64,000 bases of DNA. Origin: Punica granatum (Eukaryota > Streptophyta > Magnoliopsida > Myrtales > Lythraceae). The stretch is taken from contig NC_045131.1 of assembly GCF_007655135.1 (NCBI RefSeq), positions 23,606,001 to 23,670,000 of the forward strand, in the 5' to 3' direction. The notes below the pieces were generated by a model. It worked only from the letters and a program-made list of their open reading frames with translations, ran no database searches and had not been told where the DNA came from. Positions 23,545 through 35,800 of the stretch are shown here, piece after piece. The position numbers and the translations under genes are program-made. Numbering within the stretch: the stretch's first letter is position 1; each line of letters begins with the position of its first letter.

Positions 23545-24638
23545 TTGTGGTTTGGAGTCGGGACAAATCGCACAATGTTATTTTGTTTGGGACAATTAGC
23601 CCCATGTGGTTTGCTCCGTTAGACATAGAGGGTTACGGCATTAATTTTTTTTCATTTTCAGTCCTCAATCTTTAATATTTTAATCATTTTGGTCCTAAAT
23701 CTTTTTCTTTTATCATTCCTATCGTCAACTTTTCATTTTATTTCATTTTAGTCCTATAAAGAAAAATCAAAAGGGGAAGGGTCGGGGCTGCCAATCGACG
23801 ACCCCGGATCGACCAGGGACTTCGAAGTTTGGGGTCGGGACAAATTGCATATTGTTATTTTGTTTGGGACAATTAGCCCCCCGTGATTTGCTCCGTTAGA
23901 TATAAGGGGGTTACAGAGTTAATTTTTTTTCATTTTCAGTCCTCAATCTTTAATCTTTTAATCATTTTGGTAATAATTTTTTTTTTCTTTTATCATTCAT
24001 ATAAAGAAAAATCAAAAGGGGAAGGGGTCGGGGCCGCCAATCGACGACCCCGAATCGACTAGGGACTTCGAAGTTTGGGGTCGGGACAAATTGCATATTG
24101 TTATTTTGTTTGGGACAATTAGCCCCCCGTGATTTGCTCCGTTAGATATAAGGGGGTTACAGAGTTAATTTTTTTTCATTTTCAGTCCTCAATCTTTAAT
24201 CTTTTAATCATTTTGGTAATAATTTTATTTTCTTTTATCATTCATATCCTCAACTTTTCATTTTAGTCCTATAAAGAAAAATCGAAGGGGGAGGGGGTCA
24301 AGGCCGCCAATCGGCGACCCCGAACCCTCCACCGATGGTGCTGGCACCCACAGAGGGCTCCGGTGACCATGGTGGAGGGGTCGGGGTCGCCGATTGGCGG
24401 CCTCGACCCCGAATTGACTGGGGACCCTGAGTCGAAGTCCCCGGTCGATTCGGGGTCGAGGCCGCCAATCGGTGACCCCGACCCCGACCCCGACCCTTCC
24501 ACAGAGGGCGCCGGCACCCACAAAGGACGCCGACACCCTCGGTGGAGGTAGAGGTGGAGGGGTTGGGGTCATCGATTGGCAGCCTTGACCTCGAATTGAC
24601 CGGGGACTTTTACTCGGGGTCCTCGGTCGATTCGAGGC
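23545..24638 (+). repeat. GC-rich interspersed repeat, left part, tandemly amplified
   Basis: A unit containing GGGACAATTAGCCCC, a CCTCAATCTTTAAT phrase and TATAAAGAAAAATC recurs starting near 23554, 23831 and 24077 (spacings about 277 and 246 bp). It ends in a GC-rich tail built from GGGTCG/CGACCCC motifs. The reverse complement of its last section appears after the nested giant LTR (28871-29060), so the host repeat was split by that insertion and has inverted arms. Confidence 0.75.
24378..24484. repeat. GC-rich palindrome with ~47-bp arms
   Basis: The left arm begins GGGTCGGGGTCGCCGATTGG (24378); the right arm ends with its complement (to 24484), separated by about 12 bases. Only a few mismatches are visible, so the single strand could fold into a long GC-rich hairpin. 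Confidence 0.85.
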
Positions 24639-26749
24639 TGTGCGCACCCGAATTTCATCTCATCGGGGCACGCGTGCGCGCGCCTATGCAACGCGGCTTG
24701 GGAGTGTCCACCTTCCTGGGGATACACGACGGATGCATGTGAGAAGGAGTCGTCACTTGCCATTTTACGACCCGAAGGTCGAGGGCCGGCAAGTTACCCG
24801 GGTTTAGGGGTACGGGGTACACCTAATTGCTAAGGCATATGGTCTGCGGAACTCGAGGTTCCGAATTCGGGGGTTCTGTTACATGCGAGCCTATATCTCG
24901 CACGCCCTATCGGTACTCTAACTTGTCTAGGCTTGCCATTTTTAATTTAATTACTACTTAATTAAGTTCCGCTCATCTTACGCGTTTTGACACCATAAAT
25001 TCGAAGAAACACTCCAACCATCCACTCTCCGACCGGGATTCTTACATGAATAAATATACAACATGAATCCTTACATTGTCTTCTCGAATAAATGAAATAC
25101 AAATTACAACTGAATCCCGGTCTGTTCGCGTTCGGTTATTATTCCACTCTTGCTCACCGTGTGATTTGAAAAGACTGTAATTGAAATTAAGATGCGTGCT
25201 CAGTGTTAGGGGGATTGGACCCCGTGATCTACGATTGGGGCGTTGGACCCCCCTATGAATCGTGCCTTAAAGAATCGGGCTTGATCCGTATAACAAGCAA
25301 GTGCAAGAATGTAACAAACAGATACAAATAAACAAACAATGGGGTTTTGTTATTGCCAAATTTACGTGAATTAACCAATTATTAACCGGGGTATCTTGGC
25401 ATGCAAATCTTACCTTAAAGCAGACAAAGTGGGTACAAGGTGTGAATCGATCAAGGATCGCCTCGGGAAGGTATCTCGCATTCGGCATTATTTTCCGAGG
25501 ACCTGACAAACGTGACGTCTGTAGTCGAGTCTTGTGTTTGTGGATTGTTTTTAGGATTGTTCTATGTTGCGACACTACGGTTGTTACAAGTTATTACCGA
25601 ACATGAATTCCGCCCGTAAGCCCTAGAACCTAGTACCTAACTCGCTATTGCCCGTTTTGTCTTAACCGAATACACAATTAGTCCGGTATTTGTATTTTGA
25701 GCCAATCCACCCGAACTAACTACCCGAGACTATGTTAGAATAATAAAAACTAATCGGTCGGATAGAGCCGGCTATGCAGATGAACCTGCGCCTAGACAGG
25801 TAGCCATCCCTACCTTGATACCGTAATGTTTTTGTTATTCTAACCCTAGGGGTGTTGCTAAGTTGCAAATAGACGATTTTGCCCTTGAGGTGAAAATTAT
25901 TTTTGGAAAAGAGAGACTACGCGGTGCGAGCCACCTCGGCCTGTGATCGGCGCTAACCGATCCCCTGGACCTTCTAGGGTTGTCAAGAACCCTAAAAAGC
26001 CAAATGATCGGTTAATCTATCTGGAAGTGATCTAAGAAGAATTTCCACGCTCCGACCTGAGTTTCCTGAAATCAGGTGAGGCCTCGAGTCAAGATGCGCA
26101 AGTCCTTCCTAGACATCCATGTCACATCGAACCACGTGTCTACGATTTTATAAAATTTGCAAATTTTGAGAAGGGCACCAACGCATGTTTGCAACCTATC
26201 GTCGCGTGTTACCGGTTTATTACCAATTCGTACAAAATTATTAGAGCCAAGTGAATTAATTAATTGCATGAGCGTCCCAATTACCCCCGTTAGTGGAATT
26301 ATTGATTAAATTAATTAATGTTTTGCCAAATGCTCTAAATATTCGGGTTTCAGACCGTCGAGCCGATCATTGATGGACCGTCCGATGCGAATCCTAATTC
26401 CCGATCACCTTGGGATTTAAAAATTAATTTTAGGTCGAGTTTTCATGATTAATCCGATTCATGTGATGTTTCAATTAAAACGAGAAAATAAAGCGTTTAA
26501 ACACGAATCAGGAGCATGTTATCACTTCAAGCACAACAAACATACATATTTTACACAATCGATGCCGCCATGGTCACGATAAACTCATACAAACATAATG
26601 TTAACGGAGTTGATAAAACGGCACCGATTCATGGAAGTGGAAAAACATAAAAGAACACACATTGTCATGTTGTATACATATAATTACAGGAATAAAATAT
26701 TTAAATAGGGCACATACATTGTCGGTCAGTGATCCAAGAAGGAAAGGGT

Positions 26750-27300
26750 TGGATATTTTTAGAAAATGTCCAGGGACTGAATTGAACGATTTTAAAAGAG
26801 CAGGGACTGATTTGAAAATTCGGATAAAGTTTCGGGGATTGGTTTGAAAATTTCGGAAAAATTGGGGATTTTGTAAAAATTGCTGAAAAGGTCCCAAGAC
26901 TTGTTTGAAACAAATTTGAACATTCGGGCTGATCTGAAAAAGCGAAAAATGGCCCCAGGACTAAACTGAAACAACTAGAAACGTTTCTTGGGAAGTTTGA
27001 AAAATTCTGTAAAATTCAGGGACTGATTGGAAAATGATAAAAAGGACTGGAACTTGACTGAAAAGAATTTTAAAACTTGGGGCAGATCTGAAAGGGGCGA
27101 AAATGGCCTCGAGACTAAACTGAAACAACTTGAAAGGTTCCTTGGGATGCTTGAAAAATTCTGAAAATTCAAGGACTGAATGGGAAATGGTAAAAATGAC
27201 TGGGACTTGGCTGAAAGAATTTTAAAATTTGGGGCAGATCTGAAAAAAATAAAAATGCGTCCTCTGGACTGAAATGAGACAAAACGAAAAGTTCGTAAAA
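26750..27300 (-). repeat. Imperfect tandem repeat, period about 150 bp
   Basis: Plus-strand anchors of the form GGGC(A/T)GATCTGAAA lie near 26929, 27081 and 27234. Between them run shared phrases (AAACTGAAACAACT, AAGGACTG, TTGAAAAATTCTG). Roughly 2.5 to 3.5 diverged copies lie inside the giant LTR. Confidence 0.8.
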
Positions 27301-28213
27301 TCAAGTTCGGGATGAATCCGATCACCCACGCAACCCAAGAACACTCATTTTAGTCACATCCATTCAAGCAAACATTAATATTAAGAAACGGAGCCCTAAA
27401 CATGCCACTAAGTCGGGAATTTATCTAGTTCGAGAAGTTGAGGGGTGATTCTGTAAATAAAAAAAGTAAAACTGCTGGACGAGTTGGGCCGGGCCGAACT
27501 GGGCCGCTGGAATTTGGACTGGGTTGGGCCACTGGACGCCGGCTGGGCTGGGCCGCTGGATTGCTGGACGCGGGCTGAGCCGGCGTGTGCCTATTCCGTG
27601 TTACCTGTGCGACCCGGAAAGAAAAGTGAACCGACCCGGTTAGCCAAAAACTAAACACAGAGGGAGAAGGGGGGCGGTTCGGGTGGCCGAGCGTCGGGCA
27701 AAGGGCGATGGTTGAGCTGGAGATCGGACGGGGAGCTGAGGGAGCCGAGGTGAGGGAAAGCGGGAGAGCGAGCTGAGGGATGGCGCAAGACCCGGGGTGA
27801 ACTTGGAGGCCGCGAGTGTGGGAGAGAGTGTGCGGAGCCGAGAGAAGAAATCCGAAAATTCGAGCTGTCTCGGGCGCGCGTGGACAAGCTGTGGGCCGTG
27901 GATTCTCGAGAAAGAGCGTCGAAGCTCAGGGCGAAACGGTCGTCTGAGCTGGGGGAGGTTCCGGAAATCGAGCTTTGGGAGAATCGGTATGGGAGCTGGA
28001 GTTTTCTGAAGTTTGAGCTCTGGGCGAGATCCGGGTGAGCTTCGAGAATTCGTCGTAGTCGAACTGTGGTTTTTTTTCTTTTTTTCAAAGTCGAGAGCCA
28101 CCGAGAGGGAGAGCAAGCTGAGGGATTTTTTTTTTTTAGAGAGCTCTTAAGCTGAGAGGCAGCGGGGTTCCTCTTGAACCGAAAAATCGAGCCGCGGGTT
28201 TTTCGAAAAGGGC

Positions 28214-28218
<5 letters not shown>

Positions 28219-28258
<40 letters not shown>
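28219..28258. repeat. GA/CT dinucleotide microsatellite
   Basis: About 20 GA units. On the minus strand it reads CT near the 5' end of the giant LTR. Confidence 0.95.
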
Positions 28259-28264
<6 letters not shown>

Positions 28265-28870
28265 TGGCGTGCACGGTGACGTTTGCGTGTCCGAGAGGAA
28301 GAAGAGGACGGTGCAGGTCGGAGCAGAGGTAACGTGTGCAGAGGTCGGTGCAGCGGTCATGGGCTCGGATCCATCCCTGCCAGGAGGAAGAAGAAAAGGA
28401 AAAAGAAAAAGAAAAGAAGAAAAGAGGAAGAAGAAGAACAGGAAAAAGAAAGGAAGAAGAAGAAGCAACGGTCAGAAGTCAGTGACTTCTGACCGTTTCT
28501 GATCTTTTTTTTTTTCGAATTTAATGCGCGTACAAATTGAAAATTTCATCTTCTTGATTGGAGATCGGAAAAATAATTCGAAATCGCCATCGCCCTCAGA
28601 AAAATTCGTTAATCAATATTATGCGATAAAATTATTTTCAATCTCGAATTTTGTCCCGAATTTTGAAAATTGACGTCTATGTACACGAAATTCGAAAACG
28701 TCCCGAATAGTATTATTTTTTAAAAAAATCATAAAATCGGTGTAAAATTAGGAAAATTTGCTATTTTCAAAAGTCGTGAATGAGTAATTAATCGAAAATA
28801 CTTCCCTCGCGGATGGCAAAATGACGATTTTGCCCCTCTGGAGCCGGTGGACCAAAATTGGGTGCTGACA

Positions 28871-29060
28871 GGGGCGGCGTCCTCTATGGATCCCGGTGCC
28901 CTCGGTGGAGGGTTCAGGGTCGCCAATTGGCGGCCCCGACCCCCTCCCCCTTCGATTTTTCTTTATAGGACTAAAATGAAACAAAATGAAAAGTTGAGGA
29001 TAAGAATGATAAAAGAAAATATTTAGGATCAAAATGATTAAAAGGTTAAAGATTGAGGAT
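28871..29060 (-). repeat. Right arm of the split GC-rich repeat
   Basis: Reverse complement of sequence found at about 24180-24345 (same CCTCAATCTTTAA, TATAAAGAAAAATCGAAGGGGG and CCGCCAATTGGCG-like words). It borders the nested element directly. Confidence 0.75.
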
Positions 29061-30124
29061 TTAATAGTAAAAGTCATAAATTTAGACAAGGAGCATTGGT
29101 GCATTGTAAAATTAATTATGTTGGTGGGTTAAGTTGGTTTGTAAGGTCGACCACTTGGCTCCGCCGAAAAAATTTACCTTTTTATTTCTTTTTTATTTAT
29201 AGGAATAAAAAACATATTGAGACAACTATGTTTGCTTCTAATAAATATATAGAGACAATTTTATGGGATGCTTTTGTTTACTTTTTGAGTGTATTAATTT
29301 TTTTTTCTAATTGCACTAATTACAATCAAATAAAAATTTTCTTCAAATTTGTCGATAAAGGCATACAAAGATACGCAAAGATACGCAATAATAAGGTCAA
29401 TTAATCTATCTGTCTCTAAAAGTTTTAGAAAGAAATAATTGACCTATTAAGATATATAATATTATTTCAATAGCTTATTTGTGTTGGAAAGATAATATTT
29501 TTTCTTCACTTTGATGAAGTGAACATTGTCTCAAAAAAGAAAAGGAATGGTGATTCCCTCATTTCATGCTATTTTTAGTGTAAGTATCATATATATTAAC
29601 TTGATATCTAAGAATATACATAAAATAATATATTGGTAAATAAGTCTACTGTTATAATTTTATTCATTCATCTTGTAACCATCAATAAAAAAAAAATTCA
29701 TGATTAGATGGCACCACTCAAGTGCCTTGAGGATGAGATTAGAAGCTTTTTCTTTTAGCTGGATGAGAAGATTTATGCATAGAAAGCACAACTAAAATAA
29801 GAAATTAACGGAAGTGTAGAGGAGGGAGGAGACTTGCTTAGTGATAACTGTAGGGACATCTTTGTCAATCCACCCAATATGGTTAGAAAACAATTATTAA
29901 CTAATAACTATTAATTATTATTAATTGCTAAATACATATGAGTAAATTGCACTAATGGTCTAAAAAGTTTTACAAATATTTTAATATGGTACAAACATTT
30001 TTTTTTCTACTTGATGGTACAAAATGTTTTAAAGTTGTTTCAGTATAGTAACTGTTATCTCATCATTGATGAAACTTTTTGAATCACTAATGTAATTTAT
30101 CCAACTACATATATATGAAAACAT
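29061..30124. other. AT-rich intergenic DNA
   Basis: No gene is recognised. A plus-strand open frame at 29096-29404 is AT-driven, with no family features. Confidence 0.3.
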
Positions 30125-30540
30125 GTCCTTTGGGACTTCTGGTGGAGAGTAGGTGGGTTTTTCCCACTCGTAAACCACCTCTCTTTTTTTTTCCCTTTTT
30201 AAAAAAATATTATTAATTTTTTAATAATAAACACAAGTCTATGGAACATCTGGTGGAGAGTGGGAGGGTTTTTTCCCGCCCGCAACCCATTTTTCTCCTT
30301 TTTTTTAAAATTAATTTCTAATATATATATATATATATATTATTTTAAACTACATAATATTTTTTTCTCATGTTTGCACAGGCTGGTCCATTTGGGACAT
30401 CTGGCGGAGAGTGGTGGGCTTTTCCCACCGGCAAGCATGCCGACTTGCTCTTTTAAAAAAAAAAATTTAATTTCTAATATATATATTTATATTTTTTTTC
30501 CTGATGTTTGCATTTTTTAAACTAAACAATATTTTTTCTC
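30125..30540 (+). repeat. Three-copy tandem repeat around a GGTGGAGAGT core
   Basis: A unit with GG(A/G)AC(T/A)TCTGG(T/C)GGAGAGT followed by a TTTTCCC(A/G)C block and a run of T/A recurs near 30130, 30243 and 30396 (spacings about 113 and 153 bp). The longer unit carries a TA run and the phrase TTTAAACTA-ATATTTTTTCTCATG. Confidence 0.8.
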
Positions 30541-31740
30541 ATGTTTTCACCACTTGATATCAGAAGCATTGACTTTGACTCCGGTCGGCCCACTAGGATA
30601 AAACTCTTCGAATCGTAGATTTTCTCCATTCATTTAACTCGAATTTAAAACATTACTTAAGAAAAACATGCACTGAGCCACTTGAACCAACTCACGTTAA
30701 CTATACATTACCAATCTAACTACCCTCTTTTTATTTGTGATTCTATAACACCCTGTTTTTTTTGAAGAAATACAATTTTATGCCAATTTATTGGCTGACT
30801 TCAGTTCCTAGTGCATTGACATGACCGTGACTAAAAGATGTCTTTAGTGAATTTTAAACATGTGCACTGCAAGTTAACTTTTTCATTTTAAATAACCGGA
30901 CCCACTTAAAATCTATTATATTGTGACCATGATTTATTTAATTAGAAATATTGAAATTTCAAATTAAATTTAGCCATTGAATTGTGCCTTATGGCATATT
31001 ACTTAGTATAATTTTAGAAAATTAGAGTAATTTATTAGCAATGGAAAAATTCATAATTTTTACACATAAATAGTTTTATCATTATTTTCGATTGTACTCT
31101 ATGCGGGGTGCTACATAAACTAATACGATAAACTAGAAGATTAACGAAAAGATTTTCTGACCCTCGGCATTGCGCGGTTGACTTTCGAGTTATTATGGTT
31201 ATGGAAATAGGTTTAGCCAGATTTTCTGACCCTCGGCATCGCGCGGTTTCTATGCGAAATTTGTTTTAAGTAATTTTATGGATTAAGTGGACAGGTGAAG
31301 TAAAGATAGAAACTTTTTAGCCAGTCTAATGCAATGATTAAGGGAGTAAGAGATGAGAAACTAAAAGGTCATTTTTGGGATTTACTTATATTTATTAAGC
31401 GTAACTAAAGTGTTATAATGTTATTGGCATACCATGGGCAACAAATGAAGTGAATTAGTCAAATTGGGGCGAAAGTAGCCTCAATAGAAAAAATAAAAAT
31501 TATTTCATACTTACACATGTGTGGATCAACATCTAGTGAATTGCATGAACAACATTAGAAAAATAAATTAGTAATAATAATAATAATAATAATTGCATAG
31601 ACAGCAACATTTCCCATGGTTTGCTTGTGGCAATGTGACTAGGGCTTAACAATAATGTCGAAAGAATTGTATGGACCGAGTCTACGAAAGCCCAGCACGA
31701 CACCGCGTCGGTACGATGAGTGGGTTTCCGCTATCGTGGA
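30541..31740. other. Upstream region of the DCN1-like gene
   Basis: Mostly AT-rich with no gene. The phrase GATTTTCTGACCCTCGGCAT followed by CGCGGT occurs twice, near 31152 and 31219. An AAT trinucleotide repeat lies at 31572-31595. Confidence 0.4.
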
Positions 31741-31747
31741 CCCATCC

Positions 31748-31756
31748 ATATATAAA
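31748..31756 (+). promoter_or_regulatory. Probable TATA box of the DCN1-like gene
   Basis: TATATAAAT lies about 100 bases before a C/T-rich leader (31855-31990) typical of plant 5' UTRs. The distance to the ATG at 32817 implies one or more 5' UTR introns; a donor after CTTCAG at 31987 and acceptors near 32590 and 32663 are plausible. Confidence 0.5.
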
Positions 31757-32816
31757 TCCAATCCAAACCACCGTTAGCCCAGTGAGAGAAATAAATAAAA
31801 TAAATAAAAATAAAAAAAAATAAATAAAAGAAAAGACGGAGAGAGCAGTCGGTCTTCATCTCTCTCCGTCTCCACTCCCCGGCGACGTCCATCCCTCATC
31901 GAACACCGCCCCCCTGTTCTCCCCCCACCCCCCCGGCCGCGCCCGGGAGCTTCGACTGCGCTGCCACGGCTCCGCTTCCAGCTTCAGGTTCGATACTCCC
32001 CACTCTCCGGTTGTTCTCCACTTTCGGGTTCGATGATACTCCACGACTGACACATATTCGTCGAAGTTGCTGATCGATGATTTGAGCTTTAAAGAGAAAC
32101 CATACGATGTTTGCTGCTTTTATTTCTCTGCTCTGTGCCATTCTTAGCCGAAAAATGGGATTAATAACCTCTCTCGCCCCCGTGGTCTCGTCTTGTTCTT
32201 CTTCAGAGGGACATGGGGTTTTTTTGCTTTGTTGCGTAAATGGCCCCTGGTGGTCTTCCTGCTCTGTGTAGATATGTGAACTATCAGGAGTCATTGAATT
32301 GCTTAAGCTTTTCATTTGTATCGCGTGCTTTATACTGTGTCGGGTCGAATACGATCACCTTCTAGTGATACAATAGAAACTTGAGTTGTGATTTTGGGGA
32401 GGTTTATAAATGCTAGTGCTTTGGGGATATGAAGAATTGGATGGCCGGAGTTGTTGGGTTTTCTGATTCGGCTTGTATTTATTCTGTGTTCTTTTGGGGA
32501 TTTGTTTGAATCTATGATGCCCTTTAACCTCCAATTAGATAGTTAACGAGCTGTATGTTTTGCTAAAACAACTTTGGTTGTCGACTTCAGGGGCTACTAG
32601 ACAATAAGAAAACAAATAGAACAGAGAGAGCGGACCTATACGCATTACACAACTCAATTTGCAGGCTTGCAGCAGAAAGTGTCGAGTTTCGCAGTGAGAA
32701 AGGGAGAGACAGGGAACGAATAAATCCTTTCTCCATCTTTCACATACCTGTCAACTGAGCAGTTCTTTACACTCTCCATCTTTATCAGCAGGAGTTTCAT
32801 TCCCTTGCCCGGCAAT

Positions 32817-35800
32817 ATGGTTTGTGTTCCTCTCTTTTACTCTGTTTCCTGTCCTGATACTTCCATTTTGTTTTTTGGATGGGTCTAGCCTCTTTGTAAT
32901 AACTAAGGCTAGATTTGCCTCGATTCCTGTATCTCTGTTTAGTCTTGACAGTGTGTTGAAACTGCTGATCTTTGTATGCCAGTCAATTTTTACTCCCAAT
33001 TCATTTGTCGATTTCTATTCTCTTTATACAAACTTCTCATGTAGAAAGGTCATATTGTCTCTTTTTCTCAGCATAAATTGGGCAGAGGCAACCGCGACAA
33101 AGTTCAGCAGTTCATGGTGATAACTGGAGCCAGGTAAAGTCGTAGACGAAGTATTGTCTTTTGAAATCCGTTTTCATCATTCAGTTGCTAGTGTTCATTG
33201 GTAGACAAGTAAACCATTGAATAAGGCGCAGCTTCTGTTAGATAATAGGTTTACCATTTGAGATGCTAGTTTCTTATAGTCGAGCTAGTTAGTTTGTACA
33301 TCTGACATCACATCTGCCAAAATTTTGTTTTATGTGCAAACGTCTGGTAAAAGTTTAAATTGTTTAATTGTCTCTCCTTCTTAGACATTTAATATCTCTT
33401 AATATACTTTTGGCTGTCATAGTCTATGCTCTGGTGTAAAATGGTTCTCAAAGGGAATGTACAATGATCTCAGCATGTGGTGTCAATTTGTTCATGAAAT
33501 AAGTTATTTGTTGGCATGACCATTGGATTACTTAGTGCTGCTGTGGCATTTTATTTGATGGCCAATAGATTAAGATCTGAACCTTCATTGGTCATTTTGA
33601 TTTCGTTGGAGATGTGATGATGATTTCATTTTTACTATTTGCTAATTACTCTCTAATTTCTTCTGCCATTGCTTTATATATTCGATCTTCTCATTTTGCT
33701 GCAGTGAAAAAGCTGCTCTTCAGGCTTTGAAGGCCAGTGACTGGCATCTTGAAGGTGCATTTGATGTATTCTACAGTCAGCCTCAGATAAGAACATCCAC
33801 TGATACTAGACATCAAGAGGAGCTTTACAAGAGATACAAAGGCAAGCCTTACTCCTTCCATGTTGCATGACTTCTTTTGGACCGTTGATAGTCCCCGCTT
33901 CTTATGTTTATTAACTGCATCATTGTAACTACTCTCTGTACCATTCTCCTGAAAGTTGCTAGGATCCATTAGTTTACGATTTCAGCTTCTATTTAGACAT
34001 AGTATCGGCATCTCTTTGATATGAATTTGATTTGTATTGTAGATCCATATGCAGATATGATATTTGTTGATGGCATTACTCTTCTCTGCAATGATCTTCA
34101 GGTGAGTCGACTTTTCTCTCTTCGCTCCCCCTCTCTGTTGGATAAGTTGACAAACCTGAATCATCTCAATTTGTTGATTCTCAGTTTCTTTATTACATGT
34201 TTTCTCTTTTTATCCAAATTTATGAGAAGCCTGCCCTCTCGTTTTTCTATTTCTTTTGACTTTGAGCACCTTTATATGTGCAGGTGGATCCCCAGGACAT
34301 AGTAATGGTAAGTGGATTATCTCTCTGATGAGCCACCTGACTCTAATAACTTCATTTGCCTTTTATGACTTCTATGTTCAACTTATTTGCTCATTTGGTT
34401 AACTTAAATCTACACTCTCATACTAATACGAGATTTTAAGAATATATGAAAAATCTGAAGTTTTTTAAGGAAGTAGCCAGATATTAGGCTTGAAAATGGG
34501 TTTTCAATTCCAGATTTTTTTTTCTTTTGGGATTAAATACTGCATTTTATGAATGCCACCTCGGCATGCTGAGTTTTGGCAGCCCGAGCGTACTCATGAA
34601 TTTCTTGATTGAGAATTTTCGATTTTGGTTTGATGGATTGCCTTCCACAGCTGGTCCTGTCATGGCATATGAAGGCAGCTACAATGTGCGAATATTCAAA
34701 ACAGGAGTTCATTGGTGGGCTTCAAGCGCTTGGGTATGTTTCGCCTCTCCTATTTTAGGTGCCTCCATTATTTATATTAGTTACCACTTGAAAGTGACAA
34801 AAATTCTGAAGGCTAATTATTCTTTGCAGGATAGATTCTTCGGAGAAATTCCGTGAAAGGATACAATATATGCGCTCCGAGTTGAAAGATGAACGTATGT
34901 GGGAAGTGTAGGATTTTGTATTAGTGCATTTTCAGTTCTTGTATTGGGTTTGGTAGGGCTGATTACTTGTTTTTGGTGGTTCAGAAAAATTCCGTGAAAT
35001 ATACAATTTTGCTTTTGGCTGGGCAAAGGAAAAGGTATGCTCAACTGCTGATTAGGGGCTCTGATCTTTCAATTGTGACTGAAATGTAGTGATCTGCTTT
35101 ATTCCAGAAAAATGTTTATTTTTTGAAAGAGTCCCGTGCACATGATGCCTGTTTTCATGCTTATAAAAATTCATTCATATATCTTGCCCTTTCCCTCTTG
35201 TTGTGCTATATGGCAATTTCATCTTTATCTGTTAGATACTATACTCATTTGCTTTTTTGATAATCAGGGTCAGAAATCATTGGCTCTGGATACAGCTATT
35301 GGAATGTGGCAATTACTGTTTGCAGAAAAGCCCTGGCCACTGGTTGATCATTGGTGCCAATTCTTACAGGTTATTTTTCCTCTGCTGGATTTTTTTTAAT
35401 TTTTCAGTCAACATATATTGCTAACTGTGGTCCTACGTAGTATTTTTGGGTCCGATGCGTATCTGTTCACATGTGGGAGAAAAGAGGACCTTATCGAAGA
35501 GGTCTTTGTGTATTTCTTGGAGGGCGTTAGGCATTATAGGGTTATGCAATATAGAGACGTTACATAAAACTTGGCAGCATGGTTTTACATTGTAAATTGT
35601 TTAATTAGCTGCACTGTGGGCCCATCTATTCAATGAGTTGCTAGGAACCATGCTAGGTGCCTGTCACAGGCACTGAGTAGAATTACTTATTTTTATAAAC
35701 TATAAAATCCACAATTTTAATCCTCAAAGATCAAAGAGAAATAAATATATATGTAAAGAAAATAGTTTTATAATACTGAGAATTATTATGCTACCAATGA

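Larger units (their letters stand above)
24639..28870 (-). mobile_element. Giant LTR-like element (4.23 kb), minus strand, nested
   Basis: Read on the minus strand it starts TGTCAGCACCC (at 28870) and ends GGTGCGCACA (at 24639), the same termini as 19708-23200. The terminal ~1 kb (24639-25700) aligns with 22100-23200 of the other copy, including shared GGCAAGCCTAG, AGAACCCCCGAATTC, GGAAGGTGGACACTCCC and GCCGCGTTGCATAGGC words. Flanks are GAGGC (24634-24638) and GGGGC (28871-28875), a TSD with one mismatch. No retroelement coding sequence is seen. Inside are a ~150-bp tandem repeat (26750-27300) and a GA microsatellite. It is inserted within the GC-rich inverted repeat. Confidence 0.8.

Noticed and set aside
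24258..24647. Minus-strand frame of 129 residues with repeated motifs
   Set aside because: It is a by-product of the GC-rich GGGTCG palindromic repeat; both strands stay open there.
27651..28274. Long minus-strand frames rich in Ser, Pro and Arg
   Set aside because: They fall inside the giant LTR-like element and are driven by GC-rich and GA/CT simple sequence, and two overlapping frames stay open at once.
30260..30520. Plus-strand 86-residue frame
   Set aside because: It crosses the tandem repeat and TA runs; composition is low-complexity.
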